Origin: Chelatococcus sp. YT9
GTDB lineage: Bacteria > Pseudomonadota > Alphaproteobacteria > Rhizobiales > Beijerinckiaceae
Assembly: GCF_018398315.1 (NCBI RefSeq)
Contig: NZ_JAHBRW010000001.1
Location: 62,001 to 126,000 of the forward strand
Direction of reading: 5' to 3'
Length of the DNA: 64,000 bases
Shown: positions 18,719 to 29,748 of the stretch, piece after piece
Layout of the letters: the number at the start of each line of letters is the position of its first letter
Position numbering within the stretch: position 1 is the first letter of the stretch
Program-made: the position numbers and the translations under genes
Notes under the pieces: generated by a model
What the model was told of the DNA's origin: nothing
The model's input: the letters and a program-made list of their open reading frames with translations, nothing else
The model's database searches: none

Positions 18719-18773
18719 GCGTTGGGCAACCCGATAAGCGGCAGCGATATCCTTCACCGCCACCATCGTTAAC

Positions 18774-20414
18774 TCAGTTGCGGGCTACGAAGCACTGCCC
18801 GCCAGAGGCCTGAAGTCGCGTGCACAGCGAGGTTGCGTCTTCACGGGAAAACGGTCCGACGCGGAGACGGTAAATCGTGCGATCATTGACCTCTGCCCGA
18901 CGGATCTGCGGACGGTACCCACCAAGGTCGCCATAGCGACGCTGAAGGGACGCAAAAAGATCCCGTGCTTCCTTCTCGCTGCCGGGAGCCCCGAGCTGCA
19001 CGGCGAAGCTGCCGCCGCTCGTTGCGGCCGGCGCCGCGCCACTGGCGGTCGGGGCCTGGGTGTTGACGGAAGCGACCTGCTCGGGCTGAGCGGGCGCGGG
19101 CGCTGCCGCGCGCTGCTGGGCCGGCGGCGTGATCCGCAGCGGTGCCCGTGTCGGTGGACGGGGCGGAGTCGGAGGCGCGACGGCCGGTTGGGCCTCCGCT
19201 TGGGCTGGCGGCTCATTGGAACGCTGGGGCGGCGTCGCCGGCGTAGCGTTCACCGGCGTCGGGTCAGCCGCAGCAACACGGGCAGCCTGCGGCGGAGGCG
19301 CCTGAGGCGCATCCGTCATGATCGTTCCGTCAGGACGCACGGATACGGTCTTTACCTTCCGGGGCTCGCCCAGGACGGCGGTGGCTGGATGCGGAGCCGT
19401 CGGGCCGCCCATGCCCATCTCGCTCGTTCCGGATGGCGAAAGCGCATTCGGCACACCGTCAATTGGCCCGGTCGCCCCCGTGGCCGAGGGCTGTTCCTGG
19501 CGCAGCGCCTGATTCACGTCGAGCGGCTGCTCCTGACGACTGACGACCTTTGTTTCCGTGGCGATGGGATCGCCTGCGCGTTCATAGATCGCCTTATTTT
19601 GATCCGGCACGACAACGCCGCCCGGATTCTCGGGCTGCACCTTGACCGGTTGATCATCAGCCGCGATCACCGGCGGACCATCGCTGGAGACGCTCGATCC
19701 CCCCCTGAACACAAGCGCTGATGCGACACCAACGCCCGCCATGCCCAGGATAAGCAAAACGGCGATCAACCCCTTGCGCGAACGGCGCTCGGGTATTGTC
19801 TCATCAGCATAGGCCGACTGATCATAGTCGCCTTCGCGGCCATCGGACCGTCGCTCATCATCGTCTTGGAATTCATCAGGACCACCATCCTGGTAGCCAG
19901 GATAGGCATAGGTTCCCGTCGTCGGATCAAAGCGTGGCTCTGCGCCGATCTCGGGCGCGTAGGACTGGTCGTAATGCCCCGGCCGCGGCTCCTCATCCGA
20001 TTCAGCCGCGAAAGACCTGGCGGGCTGATCACCGCGGGCCTGCGTAAGCCATGCCGGCGGCTCGACCGGATCGTAGTGGTCGGCGCGCGGAGGCGCCATC
20101 CGGTCATCGGCTCCGAAGCCCGGCAAGCCGCCACGCAGCGGCGCCCGGTCGTCAGGCTGTCCGAAACCGGGGGCGAAGTCGTCGTTCAGTGGCTTAGGTG
20201 AATACCGTGAACCAGCATTGTTCTCGCCCTGCGAGCGAAAATTCCTATCGTCAGCCAGCAATCCGCGAAAGGGATCGTCCTGACCGACGATTCGTGCCAG
20301 CTCGGCCAGCGGATCATCGCCGGCGAAAGGTTGCTGGTTGCTCCCGGACGGCCGCACGGGACGGTCGTCAAACGTGGGATCCTCAGCAAAGCGGGCCTTG
20401 TTTCTCTCAATCAT
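18774..20414 (-). CDS. SPOR domain-containing membrane protein
   Basis: This 546-residue bitopic protein probably binds denuded septal peptidoglycan. Residues 1-210 are an acidic, Asp/Pro-rich cytoplasmic region, followed by a basic stop and one membrane helix (KGLIAVLLILGMAGVGVASA). A long Pro/Ala/Gln-rich periplasmic linker leads to a C-terminal SPOR domain (GSFAVQLGAPGSEKEARDLF ... IYRLRVGPFSREDA ... GGQCFVARN). It lies between argS and nagZ, an order familiar from alphaproteobacteria, and likely serves cell division. The exact orthology is uncertain. Confidence 0.9.
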   Translation of the reverse strand: MIERNKARFAEDPTFDDRPVRPSGSNQQPFAGDDPLAELARIVGQDDPFRGLLADDRNFRSQGENNAGSRYSPKPLNDDFAPGFGQPDDRAPLRGGLPGFGADDRMAPPRADHYDPVEPPAWLTQARGDQPARSFAAESDEEPRPGHYDQSYAPEIGAEPRFDPTTGTYAYPGYQDGGPDEFQDDDERRSDGREGDYDQSAYADETIPERRSRKGLIAVLLILGMAGVGVASALVFRGGSSVSSDGPPVIAADDQPVKVQPENPGGVVVPDQNKAIYERAGDPIATETKVVSRQEQPLDVNQALRQEQPSATGATGPIDGVPNALSPSGTSEMGMGGPTAPHPATAVLGEPRKVKTVSVRPDGTIMTDAPQAPPPQAARVAAADPTPVNATPATPPQRSNEPPAQAEAQPAVAPPTPPRPPTRAPLRITPPAQQRAAAPAPAQPEQVASVNTQAPTASGAAPAATSGGSFAVQLGAPGSEKEARDLFASLQRRYGDLGGYRPQIRRAEVNDRTIYRLRVGPFSREDATSLCTRLQASGGQCFVARN

Positions 20415-20533
20415 GGGCGCAGTCCGAACTCGCGGCGCAGCCGAAGGAGCTACCCCTGTCCAATACTCGCACGCCGCCTACGACCTTTGCCAGCGATTCA
20501 GCGACATTATGTCGCGCACAATAAAAGCCGCGG

Positions 20534-22294
20534 TTAGCGCATCTCGTCTGGTGCCGCAACCCCAAGAATTGCAAGACCAGATGCAAGGACGGATCTAACA
20601 GCTAGGACTAGACCCAGCCTTGCAGTGGTCAAATCTCGATCGTCAGCATTAATAAATCGTAATTGGGGCGAGTCTTTGCCTTTATTCCATAAACTATGAA
20701 ACGCACTTGCCAGTTCATACAGGAAGAACGCTACCCGGTGCGGCTCATGTGACGCAGCCGACGCCTGCACGACTCGGGGATACTGGGCCAAGCGACGCAA
20801 AATCTCGACTTCCGAATCATCATTCAATCGAGAAAAGTCAGCGGATGCAAGGGCCTCGCCGGTCATACCCACATCCGCCAGCGCTTCCCCCGCCTGCCGG
20901 AAGACCGATGCGCAACGCGCGTGGGCGTACTGCACATAGAAAACCGGGTTGTCCTTAGACTGTTCGACCACCTTCGCGAGATCGAAATCAAGCGTCGCGT
21001 CATTCTTGCGGAAAAGCATCATGAAGCGCACCGCATCGCGCCCGACTTCATCGATCACCTCACGCAGCGTGACGAAATCGCCCGAGCGCTTCGACATCTT
21101 CACGGGCTCGCCATCGCGCAAGAGACGGACGAGCTGGCAGAGCAGCACGATCACCTCCGTGTCCTTACCACCGATGGCGCGACCAACCGCCTGCAGGCGC
21201 TTGACATAGCCGCCGTGGTCAGCGCCGAGGACGTAAATCAGCTCGCGAAAGCCGCGCGCATGCTTGTCCTCGAGATAGGCGACGTCAGCTGCAAAATAGG
21301 TGTAGCTGCCGTTGGACTTCATCAGAGGACGGTCAATGTCGTCACCGACGTCCGTTGCCCGGAACAGAAGCTGCTCACGGTCCTCCCAATCCTCGGGCAG
21401 CTGTCCCTTGGGTGGAGGAACGCGACCGCGATACACAAAACCGCGCTGCGTCAGCTCATCGATGACTGTCTTGATGGCCCCGCCGTTGGCGCCATGTAAA
21501 GTGCGTTCCGAGAAGAAAACATCGTGGTGAATGCCGAGCGCCGCAAGGTCATCACGGATCATCGCCATCATGCCATCGATGGCGACCTCGCGCACGATCG
21601 GCAGCCATTCCGCCTCGGACTTGGACAGCAGCGTATCGCCGAAGCGCGCCGCGAGCTCCGCCCCCACCGGTCTCAGGTAGTCACCGGGATAGAGCCCCTC
21701 CGGGATTTCACCGATGTCCTGGCCAAGCGCCTCGCGATAGCGCAGGAACGCCGAGCGGGCGAGGACATCGACCTGCCCACCGGCGTCGTTGATATAATAC
21801 TCACGCGTCACCTGCCGTCCCGCGAAGGCAAGCACGTTCGCCAAAGCATCGCCGAAGACGGCTCCGCGGCCATGACCTACATGCATCGGCCCGGTTGGAT
21901 TCGCCGACACATATTCGACATTGACCGGAGCCGCCGCATCGGCTGTGCCGCGGCCGAAATCAGAAGCGCCTGTGAGCACCGCGCGCATCACATCGTGGTA
22001 GACACCCGGCTCGAGCGTCAGATTGATGAAGCCCGGCCCGGCTACCGCAACGTCCGCAACCCCGGGGGCAGCCTTGAGCGCATTGCTGAGGAGCTCAGCC
22101 AAGGCGCGCGGATTGGTCTTGGCATCCCTTGCCAGCACCATCGCGGCATTCGTCGCGAGATCGCCCATCGTGGCATCGCGCGGTGGCTCGACCACAACGC
22201 GCGACAAGTCGAGCCCTCCAGCGAGATGGCCCGAAGCCACCTGTTCCTCGATGATGGTGGACAAATGGCGCTGATACAGGTCGAAGATATTCAT
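20534..22294 (-). CDS. argS: Arginyl-tRNA synthetase
   Basis: A class I aminoacyl-tRNA synthetase that charges tRNA-Arg. The ATG at 22294 begins [19 protein letters not shown]; a longer open frame to 22336 is not family-like. The HIGH-type motif is [15 protein letters not shown] and the KMSKS-type motif [12 protein letters not shown]. The C-terminal anticodon-binding DALR domain ends the protein ([17 protein letters not shown]). The length of 586 residues is typical. It is between dgt and the SPOR gene on the same strand. Confidence 0.97.
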   Translation of the reverse strand: MNIFDLYQRHLSTIIEEQVASGHLAGGLDLSRVVVEPPRDATMGDLATNAAMVLARDAKTNPRALAELLSNALKAAPGVADVAVAGPGFINLTLEPGVYHDVMRAVLTGASDFGRGTADAAAPVNVEYVSANPTGPMHVGHGRGAVFGDALANVLAFAGRQVTREYYINDAGGQVDVLARSAFLRYREALGQDIGEIPEGLYPGDYLRPVGAELAARFGDTLLSKSEAEWLPIVREVAIDGMMAMIRDDLAALGIHHDVFFSERTLHGANGGAIKTVIDELTQRGFVYRGRVPPPKGQLPEDWEDREQLLFRATDVGDDIDRPLMKSNGSYTYFAADVAYLEDKHARGFRELIYVLGADHGGYVKRLQAVGRAIGGKDTEVIVLLCQLVRLLRDGEPVKMSKRSGDFVTLREVIDEVGRDAVRFMMLFRKNDATLDFDLAKVVEQSKDNPVFYVQYAHARCASVFRQAGEALADVGMTGEALASADFSRLNDDSEVEILRRLAQYPRVVQASAASHEPHRVAFFLYELASAFHSLWNKGKDSPQLRFINADDRDLTTARLGLVLAVRSVLASGLAILGVAAPDEMR

Positions 22295-22465
22295 GGGATG
22301 TCCATGCGGGCTTCGCGGCCGAAAACCAGAGCTCAATCAGGTTTTCAGCTGCTCGAACGCGGCGAACGCCAGCCAATCGCGCAGACAGCGACTGAAAAAC
22401 CGGATATAACCGCCTGAATTTAAACGACAATATGATAATCGTATCACATTGTCAGATGGGTTCCA

Positions 22466-23674
22466 CTAGCGCAAATCAGGTGTTGCGTCAAACAAGCGCC
22501 GGTGTTCCTCCAAAGCGTAGCGATCGGTCATCCCGGCGATGTAATCCGCGACGCGCCTCATCAGGCGGCTGTCGTCAGCCCCCGCGAGGTCCACGCACCA
22601 CTCCGCAGGCATCAGTCGAGGCTCCGCCACGAAACGTTGGAAGAGCTCGCGGACCACGCGATCAGCCTGGTGGCGCACCGCCATGACCGTCGGGTGCCGA
22701 TACATATGAGGATAGAGGAAGCCCTTAACGCCCGCCTCCGCCTCGGCCATGCCCGCAGAGAAGGCAACCACCGCATCGCCCGCGGCGCGAATGGCGTCGG
22801 CGTCCGCTGGCGCAAGCAGCGCAAGGCGTCGTTCGCTCTCGGCGATCACATCTTCGACGAAGCGGGTAATGATGCGGCGCACGAGCTCGTGAATGACGCG
22901 ACTGCGCTCAAGCCCAGGATAGGCCCGGTCGATCTCACGGAGGATGTCGCGCAGGAAAGGAACACCGGCGAGATCGACGAGGTCGAACAGTTCGGCCCGC
23001 AATCCATCGTCTATGTCATGCGCATCATAGGCGATGTCGTCTGCGATGGCCGCGCATTGGGCCTCGGCGCTGGCAAAACTCGCAAGCTGCAGGTCCTGCA
23101 GCGCGCAATATTCCAGGATGGCGCCGGGTACCCCGTGCTCCCGATAGGCACCGATCCCCCGGCCCTCCGCATCCACCAGCGGGCCATTATGCTTCACCAG
23201 CCCCTCGAGCGTCTCCCACGTGAGATTGAGCCCATCGTAAGCGGCATAGCGACGTTCCAGGCGCGTGACGATGCGCAAGGCCTGCGCGTTGTGATCAAAA
23301 CCGCCCTGCCCCAGCATTTCCGCGTCCAACGCATCCTCGCCGGTGTGACCGAACGGGGTATGGCCAAGATCATGCGAGAGAGCGAGCGCCTCCGCGAGGT
23401 CCTCGTCGAGACCAAGCGCGCGGGCAAGTGCGCGGGCGATCTGGCTGACCTCGATGGTATGTGTCAGCCGCGTCCGATAATGGTCGCCCTCATGGTAGAC
23501 GAACACCTGCGTCTTGTGCTTCAGCCGCCGGAATGCCGTGGAGTGGATGATACGGTCGCGATCGCGCTGGAAAGGACTGCGCGTGGGCGAATCGCTCTCT
23601 GGATGGAGCCTGCCACGGCTCGCTCCGGGGTCGCAGGCATAGGGGGCTCGCCAGCGTTCGCCATTGGGCCGCAC
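22466..23674 (-). CDS. dgt: Deoxyguanosinetriphosphate triphosphohydrolase-like protein
   Basis: An HD-domain dNTP triphosphohydrolase of the type 2 dGTPase-like group. Metal-binding residues are in [39 protein letters not shown] and [14 protein letters not shown]. The N-terminal [19 protein letters not shown] block is diagnostic. The start is taken at the GTG at 23674; nearby alternatives cannot be excluded. The gene is divergent from erpA and 172 nt upstream of argS. Length 402 residues is typical. Confidence 0.93.
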   Translation of the reverse strand: MRPNGERWRAPYACDPGASRGRLHPESDSPTRSPFQRDRDRIIHSTAFRRLKHKTQVFVYHEGDHYRTRLTHTIEVSQIARALARALGLDEDLAEALALSHDLGHTPFGHTGEDALDAEMLGQGGFDHNAQALRIVTRLERRYAAYDGLNLTWETLEGLVKHNGPLVDAEGRGIGAYREHGVPGAILEYCALQDLQLASFASAEAQCAAIADDIAYDAHDIDDGLRAELFDLVDLAGVPFLRDILREIDRAYPGLERSRVIHELVRRIITRFVEDVIAESERRLALLAPADADAIRAAGDAVVAFSAGMAEAEAGVKGFLYPHMYRHPTVMAVRHQADRVVRELFQRFVAEPRLMPAEWCVDLAGADDSRLMRRVADYIAGMTDRYALEEHRRLFDATPDLR

Positions 23675-23849
23675 GTCTCACTCCACCGTTGAACGTCCAT
23701 CGCGCCGCACTTATCTATGAGCTAGGCGCTTTGCCAAGGAGATATTGGCGAAGCGAGCGGGTTGGCCGAGCGGTTCGGCCGTGCCTGTCCTGGTAAGCGG
23801 GCGCGGGCGGCTTTGCAGTAGACTACGCGCGTGGCAGTGTGACGACGCT

Positions 23850-24200
23850 ATGAGCAGCATGGGTGACATGAGCATGACGCCGATTTCCCTCACTGAGCGT
23901 GCCGCGGCGCGCATCCAGGAAGTCCTCGCCGGAGAACAGGCCGGGGCCATGCTGCGGGTCAGCGTCAACGGTGGCGGTTGCTCCGGCTTTCAATATGTCT
24001 TCGACGTAGACCATGAACGCGCGGATGACGATCTCGTCGTCGAGCGTGATGGGGCCACCGTGCTGGTCGATTCCGTCTCGCTGCAATACATGGACGGGGC
24101 AGTGATCGATTTCGTGGACGATCTCATTGGTCAGTCCTTCAAGATCGAAAATCCGCACGCAACCGCTTCATGCGGCTGCGGCACGTCATTCTCGCTGTAA
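23850..24200 (+). CDS. erpA: Iron-sulfur cluster insertion protein ErpA-like
   Basis: An A-type carrier protein that delivers Fe-S clusters to apoproteins. The three conserved cysteines are in GGGCSGFQYVFDVD and SCGCGTSFSL. The C-terminus with NPHATASCGCG resembles ErpA more than IscA. The product from the ATG at 23850 has 116 residues; internal ATGs at 23859 and 23868 could also serve. The frame is open further upstream to 23745 but is not family-like. Divergent from dgt. Confidence 0.9.
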   Translation: MSSMGDMSMTPISLTERAAARIQEVLAGEQAGAMLRVSVNGGGCSGFQYVFDVDHERADDDLVVERDGATVLVDSVSLQYMDGAVIDFVDDLIGQSFKIENPHATASCGCGTSFSL

Positions 24201-24349
24201 GCGGCGCATTCGCTCCTACCGGCGCGTGAAAGTTTCGGCGAATTCCTGCAGCGGAAACGATCGTCATCCGGTTGTTCCCGCGCGCTACTGCATGCACTAC
24301 GGTAGATTGGGCAGGAACCGCCCATCCCCACGATCTGAGGAAAACCACC

Positions 24350-26119
24350 ATGGCCCGGCCGCGCTCGAAAGCCGTCTTGCTGTCCGCAGTTTCATTGGCC
24401 GCTCTTGCGGGCGTTGGCGCCTTAGGCGCAAAATTCGCAACCGAACACGGCGTTGTTGCGGCCGCAGCACGGGCGGGCGTCACCATTGGCATGGTGGACG
24501 CCAACCCGATCAACGGGCGGATCATCCTGCAGGATCTGCGTCTTGCTGGTGAAAGCGCAGCGATTGCGATCGGTCGCGTCAGCACCACCGGCAGCCTGGC
24601 GCTGATCGCGCCTGCCATTGCCGCCGAAGACGTGACGCTCGAGAACGTCACCGTGACCGTCGGCCCCATCCGCTACGACATTCCGCGCATGAGCTTCACC
24701 GGCTCAAACCTCGATCGCACGAGCCTTGCAGCGCTGTTCGCCCCCAATGCGCCGGACACGCTCGCCAGCCGGCTGGCGAAGATCTCGGCCAGCAGCGTGG
24801 TCATTCCCGAACTTAAATACGAATCGAACTTTTCCTTCGACGGCGCCTCGAGCCATACGACCGGCACGTACACGGGCATCGTATTTCGTGATGTGGTGAA
24901 TGGTGTTGCCGCCACCTTCTCGCAGGATAGCGGCCGTTACAGCACGACGGCACGGGCGGACAAACCCGCCTCCCCCACTCAGGGGAGTGGCGACGGTGCC
25001 AACAACCAAGCCAACCCCGTACCGGAAGTAAGTACCACGAGCGGCAGCTTCGGTGCGCTGACCATACAGGCGTTCGACATTGGCGCGATGACACGCCTTT
25101 ATACCGAGCGTGCGAGCGCGGGCTCCAATCCGCCCATGAAAATCCATGGTCCCTACACCATGGTCAATATGGTCATCACAGATCCGGAAAGCACAAAAAT
25201 CAGCATCGCGGAGATTTCCGGCGATGGCTTCGTCGCGCGGCAGAGCAAGACACCCCTGCTCTCTCTGGTGGAGAGCTTGCAGAACCTGCCTATGGACGAC
25301 GCGCATAAGCAGGAAAGCTCGTTCAAGATCCTGACCGAAGCCTTGTCGATGTGGGACAGCATCGTCGCTACCGCGGCAACGATCAAAAACATCCAGGTTG
25401 AGGTTACCGAGCCCACGCCGTCAAAGTTCAGTGTGGGCGATGTCGTGGTCGGCGTTGGCAACAATCCGAACCCGCAACAGGCGAACCCGGCCTATCCTGC
25501 GCAGGGTGGGCTACGGCTAGCGGTCAACAATGCCCTCTTCGCCCTGCCCGCGGATGCGGAGAACGATTTCGCCAAACGCCTCACAGCGATGGGATACAAG
25601 GATCTGTCCCTCTCCTTTGCCATCGAGGGCCGGCTCAATGAGAGCGGCAAGGAACTCCTGCTGAACGAGTTTTCGTTCGGCGGCAAGGACATGGGCAAGG
25701 CCACCGTCAGCGCGGTTGTCGGCAACGTCACGCCCGACCTGCTGTCCTCGGACGAGGCCGTTCGCAATGCAGCCGGCATGGCGCTGACCGTGAAGAACCT
25801 TGCGCTCACTGTGGATAACGCGGGCCTCGCGGACAAGCTGCTGGCGGAAGAAGCGGCCAAGCAGAACAAGTCTCCTGAGGCGCTCAAAACAGAATACGGC
25901 ATGATCGCCACCGTCGGCGTGCCGAGCTTCCTCGGCGGCAGCGCGGAGAGCAAGGCGCTGGGCGCAGCAATCGCGCGCTTCATCGCGAAGCCGGGGCAGC
26001 TCGCCGTGAGAGCGGCGGCCAAGGACCCCGCCGGCTTCGGCCTCGCCGATTATGGCGCGACCGGCGGTCAGCCTGCCGCGATCCTCGAGCACATCGATCT
26101 CAGCGCCGAGGCGAAGTAG
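24350..26119 (+). CDS. Uncharacterised exported or membrane-anchored protein
   Basis: A 589-residue protein that I do not assign to a named family. It has an N-terminal basic segment and hydrophobic helix (AVLLSAVSLAALAGVGALGA, about residues 8-27), after which the chain is mostly alternating hydrophobic beta-type sequence with repeated LTVKNLALTVDNAGL and VTLENVTVTVGPIRYD stretches. This recalls DUF945/AsmA-like beta-rich periplasmic proteins, but no motif proves it. GAGG at 24337-24340 precedes the ATG at 24350. It stands alone, ended by a clear terminator. Confidence 0.75.
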   Translation: MARPRSKAVLLSAVSLAALAGVGALGAKFATEHGVVAAAARAGVTIGMVDANPINGRIILQDLRLAGESAAIAIGRVSTTGSLALIAPAIAAEDVTLENVTVTVGPIRYDIPRMSFTGSNLDRTSLAALFAPNAPDTLASRLAKISASSVVIPELKYESNFSFDGASSHTTGTYTGIVFRDVVNGVAATFSQDSGRYSTTARADKPASPTQGSGDGANNQANPVPEVSTTSGSFGALTIQAFDIGAMTRLYTERASAGSNPPMKIHGPYTMVNMVITDPESTKISIAEISGDGFVARQSKTPLLSLVESLQNLPMDDAHKQESSFKILTEALSMWDSIVATAATIKNIQVEVTEPTPSKFSVGDVVVGVGNNPNPQQANPAYPAQGGLRLAVNNALFALPADAENDFAKRLTAMGYKDLSLSFAIEGRLNESGKELLLNEFSFGGKDMGKATVSAVVGNVTPDLLSSDEAVRNAAGMALTVKNLALTVDNAGLADKLLAEEAAKQNKSPEALKTEYGMIATVGVPSFLGGSAESKALGAAIARFIAKPGQLAVRAAAKDPAGFGLADYGATGGQPAAILEHIDLSAEAK

Positions 26120-26148
26120 AGCGTTCCCATCCCATAGTGGGTGCGAAC

Positions 26149-26178
26149 GCCCGGATCGGTGAACGATCCGGGCTTTTT
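26149..26178 (+). terminator. Rho-independent terminator of the exported-protein gene
   Basis: A 10-bp perfect stem (GCCCGGATCG at 26149-26158 with CGATCCGGGC at 26164-26173), 5-nt loop, then TTTTT. It is 30 nt past the stop codon. Confidence 0.92.
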
Positions 26179-26312
26179 CGTTGCCGGCCGGACGAATGTC
26201 CGATCTTCAACTTGTGAAGTTTGGGAGCGAGCGCGGGCGCACTTGTCGCAGTCTTTAAAAGCTGAATTGAAGTATAAAAGGCATGGGGCTGGAGTCACTA
26301 GGACATCGAACC

Positions 26313-26576
26313 ATGAAGCCTCGTCTTATTGCGTTGTATGCAGGCATTGGCCTGGCCCTCAGTGCAGGACCTGCTTTTGCCACTGATCCCGATCTCTTCA
26401 TATTTCAGCAGCAAGACGCCGCCCGAATGCAGCAGGATCACAATCTCGCCGGTATTCGCGACGCGCAGGAAAACGTGAAGGCCTATCAGCGACTTCTCAA
26501 CGCGGAGCAGATGCAGCAGCATGCCGCGCCGGCTCCGCAGACGCATCCGACGATGCACCGCCGTCACGCTTCGTAA
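26313..26576 (+). CDS. Small secreted protein
   Basis: An 87-residue protein with a clear Sec signal peptide (LIALYAGIGLALSAGPAFA, cleavage after AFA about residue 24) and a mature Gln/Ala/His-rich helix (MQQDHNLAGIRDAQENVKAY). No family recognised. AGGA at 26300-26303 precedes the ATG. A weak inverted repeat (AAGGGCGG at 26588, CCGCCCTT at 26624) after the gene may terminate both it and the convergent maeB. The function may be envelope-related, but that is a guess. Confidence 0.65.
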   Translation: MKPRLIALYAGIGLALSAGPAFATDPDLFIFQQQDAARMQQDHNLAGIRDAQENVKAYQRLLNAEQMQQHAAPAPQTHPTMHRRHAS

Positions 26577-26679
26577 GTTGCAGCAACAAGGGCGGCGGTG
26601 AACGCCGGATCTGGCGCAACACACCGCCCTTCCTCAGCCGACTACTGAAACGACGATCGCGCAGTCCCGGCTCTGCAGC

Positions 26680-28986
26680 TCAAGCCTTCGCGGTCGTGCT
26701 TTCACCGTTGCTGGCCTGCGCTTCCACGACCGCCACGGCCGTCATGTTGACGATACCGCGTGTCGTGACCGATGGCGTCAGAATATGGGCAGGTTTTGCC
26801 GGCCCGAGAATGATGGGGCCGACCGGCAAGGCGTCTGCGAGAATCTTGGTGAGTTGGTAGGCGATATTTGCCGAGTCGAGATTCGGCATGATCAGCACAT
26901 TCGCCGCCCCCTTGAGCCGCGACGTCGGCAACACCTTTTCGCGGATGACCTGGGACAGCGCCGAATCGGCTTGCATCTCGCCGTCGACCTCCAGGGAGGG
27001 CGCACGTTCGCGGATGAGCGCCAATGCTTGGCGCATCTTCACCGCGCTGCCCGTATCAGCCGAACCAAAATCCGAGTCGGCAAGCAGCGCGATCTGCGGC
27101 TCGATGCCGAAGCGGCGCACGTGCTCGGCGCACATGACCGTCATTTCGGCAATCTCATCTGCGGTCGGGTCATCACGGACGTGGGTATCGGCGAGGAAGT
27201 AGTGTCCTTTTGAGGTGATGATCAGGCTCATCGCCGAAAGAGCACGCACACCCGGCGCCAGGCCGATGATGTCCTCGATATGCTTGATGCGGGAGGAGAA
27301 GCGTCCCTCCAGCCCGCAGAGCATCGCGTCCGCATCGCCACGGGCGAGTGCCAGCGCCGCAATGACTGTGGTGCTGGTGCGCACCAGGGTGCGCGCGATA
27401 TCCGGAGTGATCCCCTTGCGACCGGCCACTTCGAGGTAGGTCGCCACGTAGTCGCGATAGCGGGGGTCATCTTCCGGGTTGATGAGCTCGAAGTCCCTCC
27501 CCGCCTGGATGGAGAGACCGAAGCGTTTGAGGCGCGTCTCGACGACGGCCGGACGGCCGATGAGAACCGGCTGTGCGATACCATCCTCCAGCACCGCCTG
27601 CGCCGCGCGCAACACGCGTTCGTCCTCGCCCTCCGCATAGATCACGCGCTTTGGCTCCTTGCGGGCCAAGGCGAATACCGGCTTCATGATGAAACCGGAC
27701 CGGAACACGAAGCGCGAGAGCGACTCCGTATAAGCCGCCATGTCCGTGATCGGCTTGCGGGCTACGCCTGATTCCATGGCCGCGCGGGCAACCGCCGGGG
27801 CAATGCGCAGGATAAGCCGGGGATCGAAGGGATTGGGGATCAGCGAGGTCGGGCCGAAGCCGCTGACATCCCCGCCATAGGCCCGCGCCACGACATCGGA
27901 CGGCGCCTCACGGGCGAGCGCTGCAATGGCCTTGACGGCCGCGGCCTTCATCGCCTCGTTGATTGTCGAGGCTTCGACGTCGAGCGCTCCGCGGAAGATG
28001 TAGGGAAAGCAGAGGACGTTGTTGACCTGGTTCGGGAAATCCGACCGGCCGGTGCAGATCATGGCATCCGGGCGCGCTGCAATCGCGGCATCGGGCATGA
28101 TCTCGGGATAGGGATTGGCAAGTGCCAGGATCAGGGGTTTGTCCGCCATGGTCTTGACCATGTCCGCCTTGAGCACGCCCCCGGCGGAAAGGCCGAGGAA
28201 CACGTCCGCGCCCGGAATGACCTCGGCGAGTGTTCGTGCGTCGGTCTTCTGGGCATAGACGCTCTTCCAGCGATCCATCAGGGCTTCTCGTCCTTCATAG
28301 ACGACACCCTCGATATCGGTGACCCAGATGTTCTCGCGCCGCGCGCCAAGCGTCACCAGAAGATTGAGGCACGCAAGCGCCGCCGCGCCGGCTCCTGAGG
28401 TCACGATCTTGACGTCGGCGAGCGACTTGCCCGCGAGCTCGAGCGCATTGCTCACGGCGGCGCCGACGATGATCGCCGTGCCGTGCTGGTCGTCGTGGAA
28501 GACCGGGATCCCCATGCGGGCTTTCAGGCTTTCCTCGACTTCGAAGCACTCCGGCGCCTTGATATCCTCTAGATTGATGCCTCCGAATGTCGGCTCCAGC
28601 GCTGCCACGACATCGACGAGCCGCGCGGCATCGTTTTCCGCCACCTCGATATCGAAGACATCGATCCCGGCGAATTTCTTGAACAGGACAGCCTTGCCTT
28701 CCATGACCGGCTTGGAGGCCAGCGGCCCGATGTTGCCAAGCCCGAGTACCGCCGTGCCATTGGAAATCACGGCAACGAGATTTTGGCGGGAGGTGAGCTG
28801 CGAAGCCTCCGCCGGATCGGCGACGATCGCCTCGCAGGCGGCCGCGACGCCGGGAGAATAGGCATGTGCCAGGTCCCGCTGGTTGCCGAGCGGCTTGGTG
28901 GGCTGGATCTCGAGCTTTCCGGGCCGGGGAAAACGATGGTAGTAAAGGGCTCCGGCTTTCAGATCATTCGACATTTCATCAGCCAT
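26680..28986 (-). CDS. maeB: NADP-dependent malic enzyme with phosphotransacetylase-like domain
   Basis: The enzyme oxidatively decarboxylates malate to pyruvate, producing NADPH. Residues 1-430 form the malic enzyme part ([69 protein letters not shown]). Residues 440-760 are the C-terminal phosphate acetyl/butyryltransferase-like domain that in this class is regulatory. The 768-residue length is typical of alphaproteobacterial MaeB. It is divergent from the acetyltransferase gene. Confidence 0.97.
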   Translation of the reverse strand: MADEMSNDLKAGALYYHRFPRPGKLEIQPTKPLGNQRDLAHAYSPGVAAACEAIVADPAEASQLTSRQNLVAVISNGTAVLGLGNIGPLASKPVMEGKAVLFKKFAGIDVFDIEVAENDAARLVDVVAALEPTFGGINLEDIKAPECFEVEESLKARMGIPVFHDDQHGTAIIVGAAVSNALELAGKSLADVKIVTSGAGAAALACLNLLVTLGARRENIWVTDIEGVVYEGREALMDRWKSVYAQKTDARTLAEVIPGADVFLGLSAGGVLKADMVKTMADKPLILALANPYPEIMPDAAIAARPDAMICTGRSDFPNQVNNVLCFPYIFRGALDVEASTINEAMKAAAVKAIAALAREAPSDVVARAYGGDVSGFGPTSLIPNPFDPRLILRIAPAVARAAMESGVARKPITDMAAYTESLSRFVFRSGFIMKPVFALARKEPKRVIYAEGEDERVLRAAQAVLEDGIAQPVLIGRPAVVETRLKRFGLSIQAGRDFELINPEDDPRYRDYVATYLEVAGRKGITPDIARTLVRTSTTVIAALALARGDADAMLCGLEGRFSSRIKHIEDIIGLAPGVRALSAMSLIITSKGHYFLADTHVRDDPTADEIAEMTVMCAEHVRRFGIEPQIALLADSDFGSADTGSAVKMRQALALIRERAPSLEVDGEMQADSALSQVIREKVLPTSRLKGAANVLIMPNLDSANIAYQLTKILADALPVGPIILGPAKPAHILTPSVTTRGIVNMTAVAVVEAQASNGESTTAKA

Positions 28987-29112
28987 CGCCGCGCTCTCCC
29001 ATCGTTCCGCTCCAGTACATAAGCCTTGTGCGCGCTAAGGTACGATGGCGTCAATGTCGATTTGGCGTCACAGGAATGCGCTGGGAGCAAAGCAACAGGG
29101 GTGAGATCGTCG

Positions 29113-29748
29113 ATGCGGCTTTTCGAGCGTCTGAGAGTGAACCGAAATCCGCACAACGAGACCCGCCTTCACCTCGAAAAGCTCATCCGCAAACATGGCG
29201 CAGCGATCGGGCCTTATTCCTACGGCCGGCCAAAGGTACGCTTCGCCGATTGGGGAGCGAGACTGACGATCGGGCCCTATTGCTCCATAGCCGATCAGGT
29301 GGAAATCATGCTCGGCGGCAATCATCGCGCCGATTTCGCGAGCACCTACCCCTTTTCCGCCTTCCCTGAGCAGTGGCCGGAGGCTCCCGGTGGCCTCGAT
29401 CATCAAGGGCGGACTGGAGATGTGGTGATTGGCGCGGATGTCTGGATCGGCTCAGGCGCCCTCATCCTGCCCGGCGTGACGATTGGGCCGGGAGCCATCA
29501 TCGCCGCCCGCGCGGTGGTCAGCCGCGACGTTCCGCCCTACGCCGTGGTGGCGGGTGTGCCGGGGCGGATCATGCGCAAACGGTTCGACGATGACACGAT
29601 CGCCGCACTTGTGGACTGCGCCTGGTGGGAGCTGCCGCGCGACGATGTGGCGGCTCTCATTCCCCTACTTCAGAGTGGCGATGTCCACGCCCTCATCGCC
29701 GCCGTCAGGGCGCGACGGATGGAGCGTCCTGGCGGCGTCCGTGATTGA
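29113..29748 (+). CDS. Hexapeptide-repeat acetyltransferase (CatB/VatD-like)
   Basis: A left-handed beta-helix acyltransferase of 211 residues. Hexapeptide repeats are seen in DVVIGADVWIGSGALILPGV and TIGPGAIIAARAVVS, with the family end PYAVVAGVPGRIMRKRF. The N-terminal IGPYCSIADQVEIMLGGNH carries the typical catalytic His. The ATG at 29113 follows an AGGGGTGAG purine-rich site at 29096-29104. The last 44 nt overlap the convergent acyltransferase gene. An O-acetyltransferase role for a surface glycan is likely, given the neighbours; antibiotic acetylation is possible but not supported. Confidence 0.85.
   Translation: MRLFERLRVNRNPHNETRLHLEKLIRKHGAAIGPYSYGRPKVRFADWGARLTIGPYCSIADQVEIMLGGNHRADFASTYPFSAFPEQWPEAPGGLDHQGRTGDVVIGADVWIGSGALILPGVTIGPGAIIAARAVVSRDVPPYAVVAGVPGRIMRKRFDDDTIAALVDCAWWELPRDDVAALIPLLQSGDVHALIAAVRARRMERPGGVRD

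Noticed and set aside
23752-23795. tRNA-like D-arm text (GGTTGGCCGAGCGGTT)
   Set aside because: No anticodon arm, T arm or acceptor stem can be formed with the surrounding bases.
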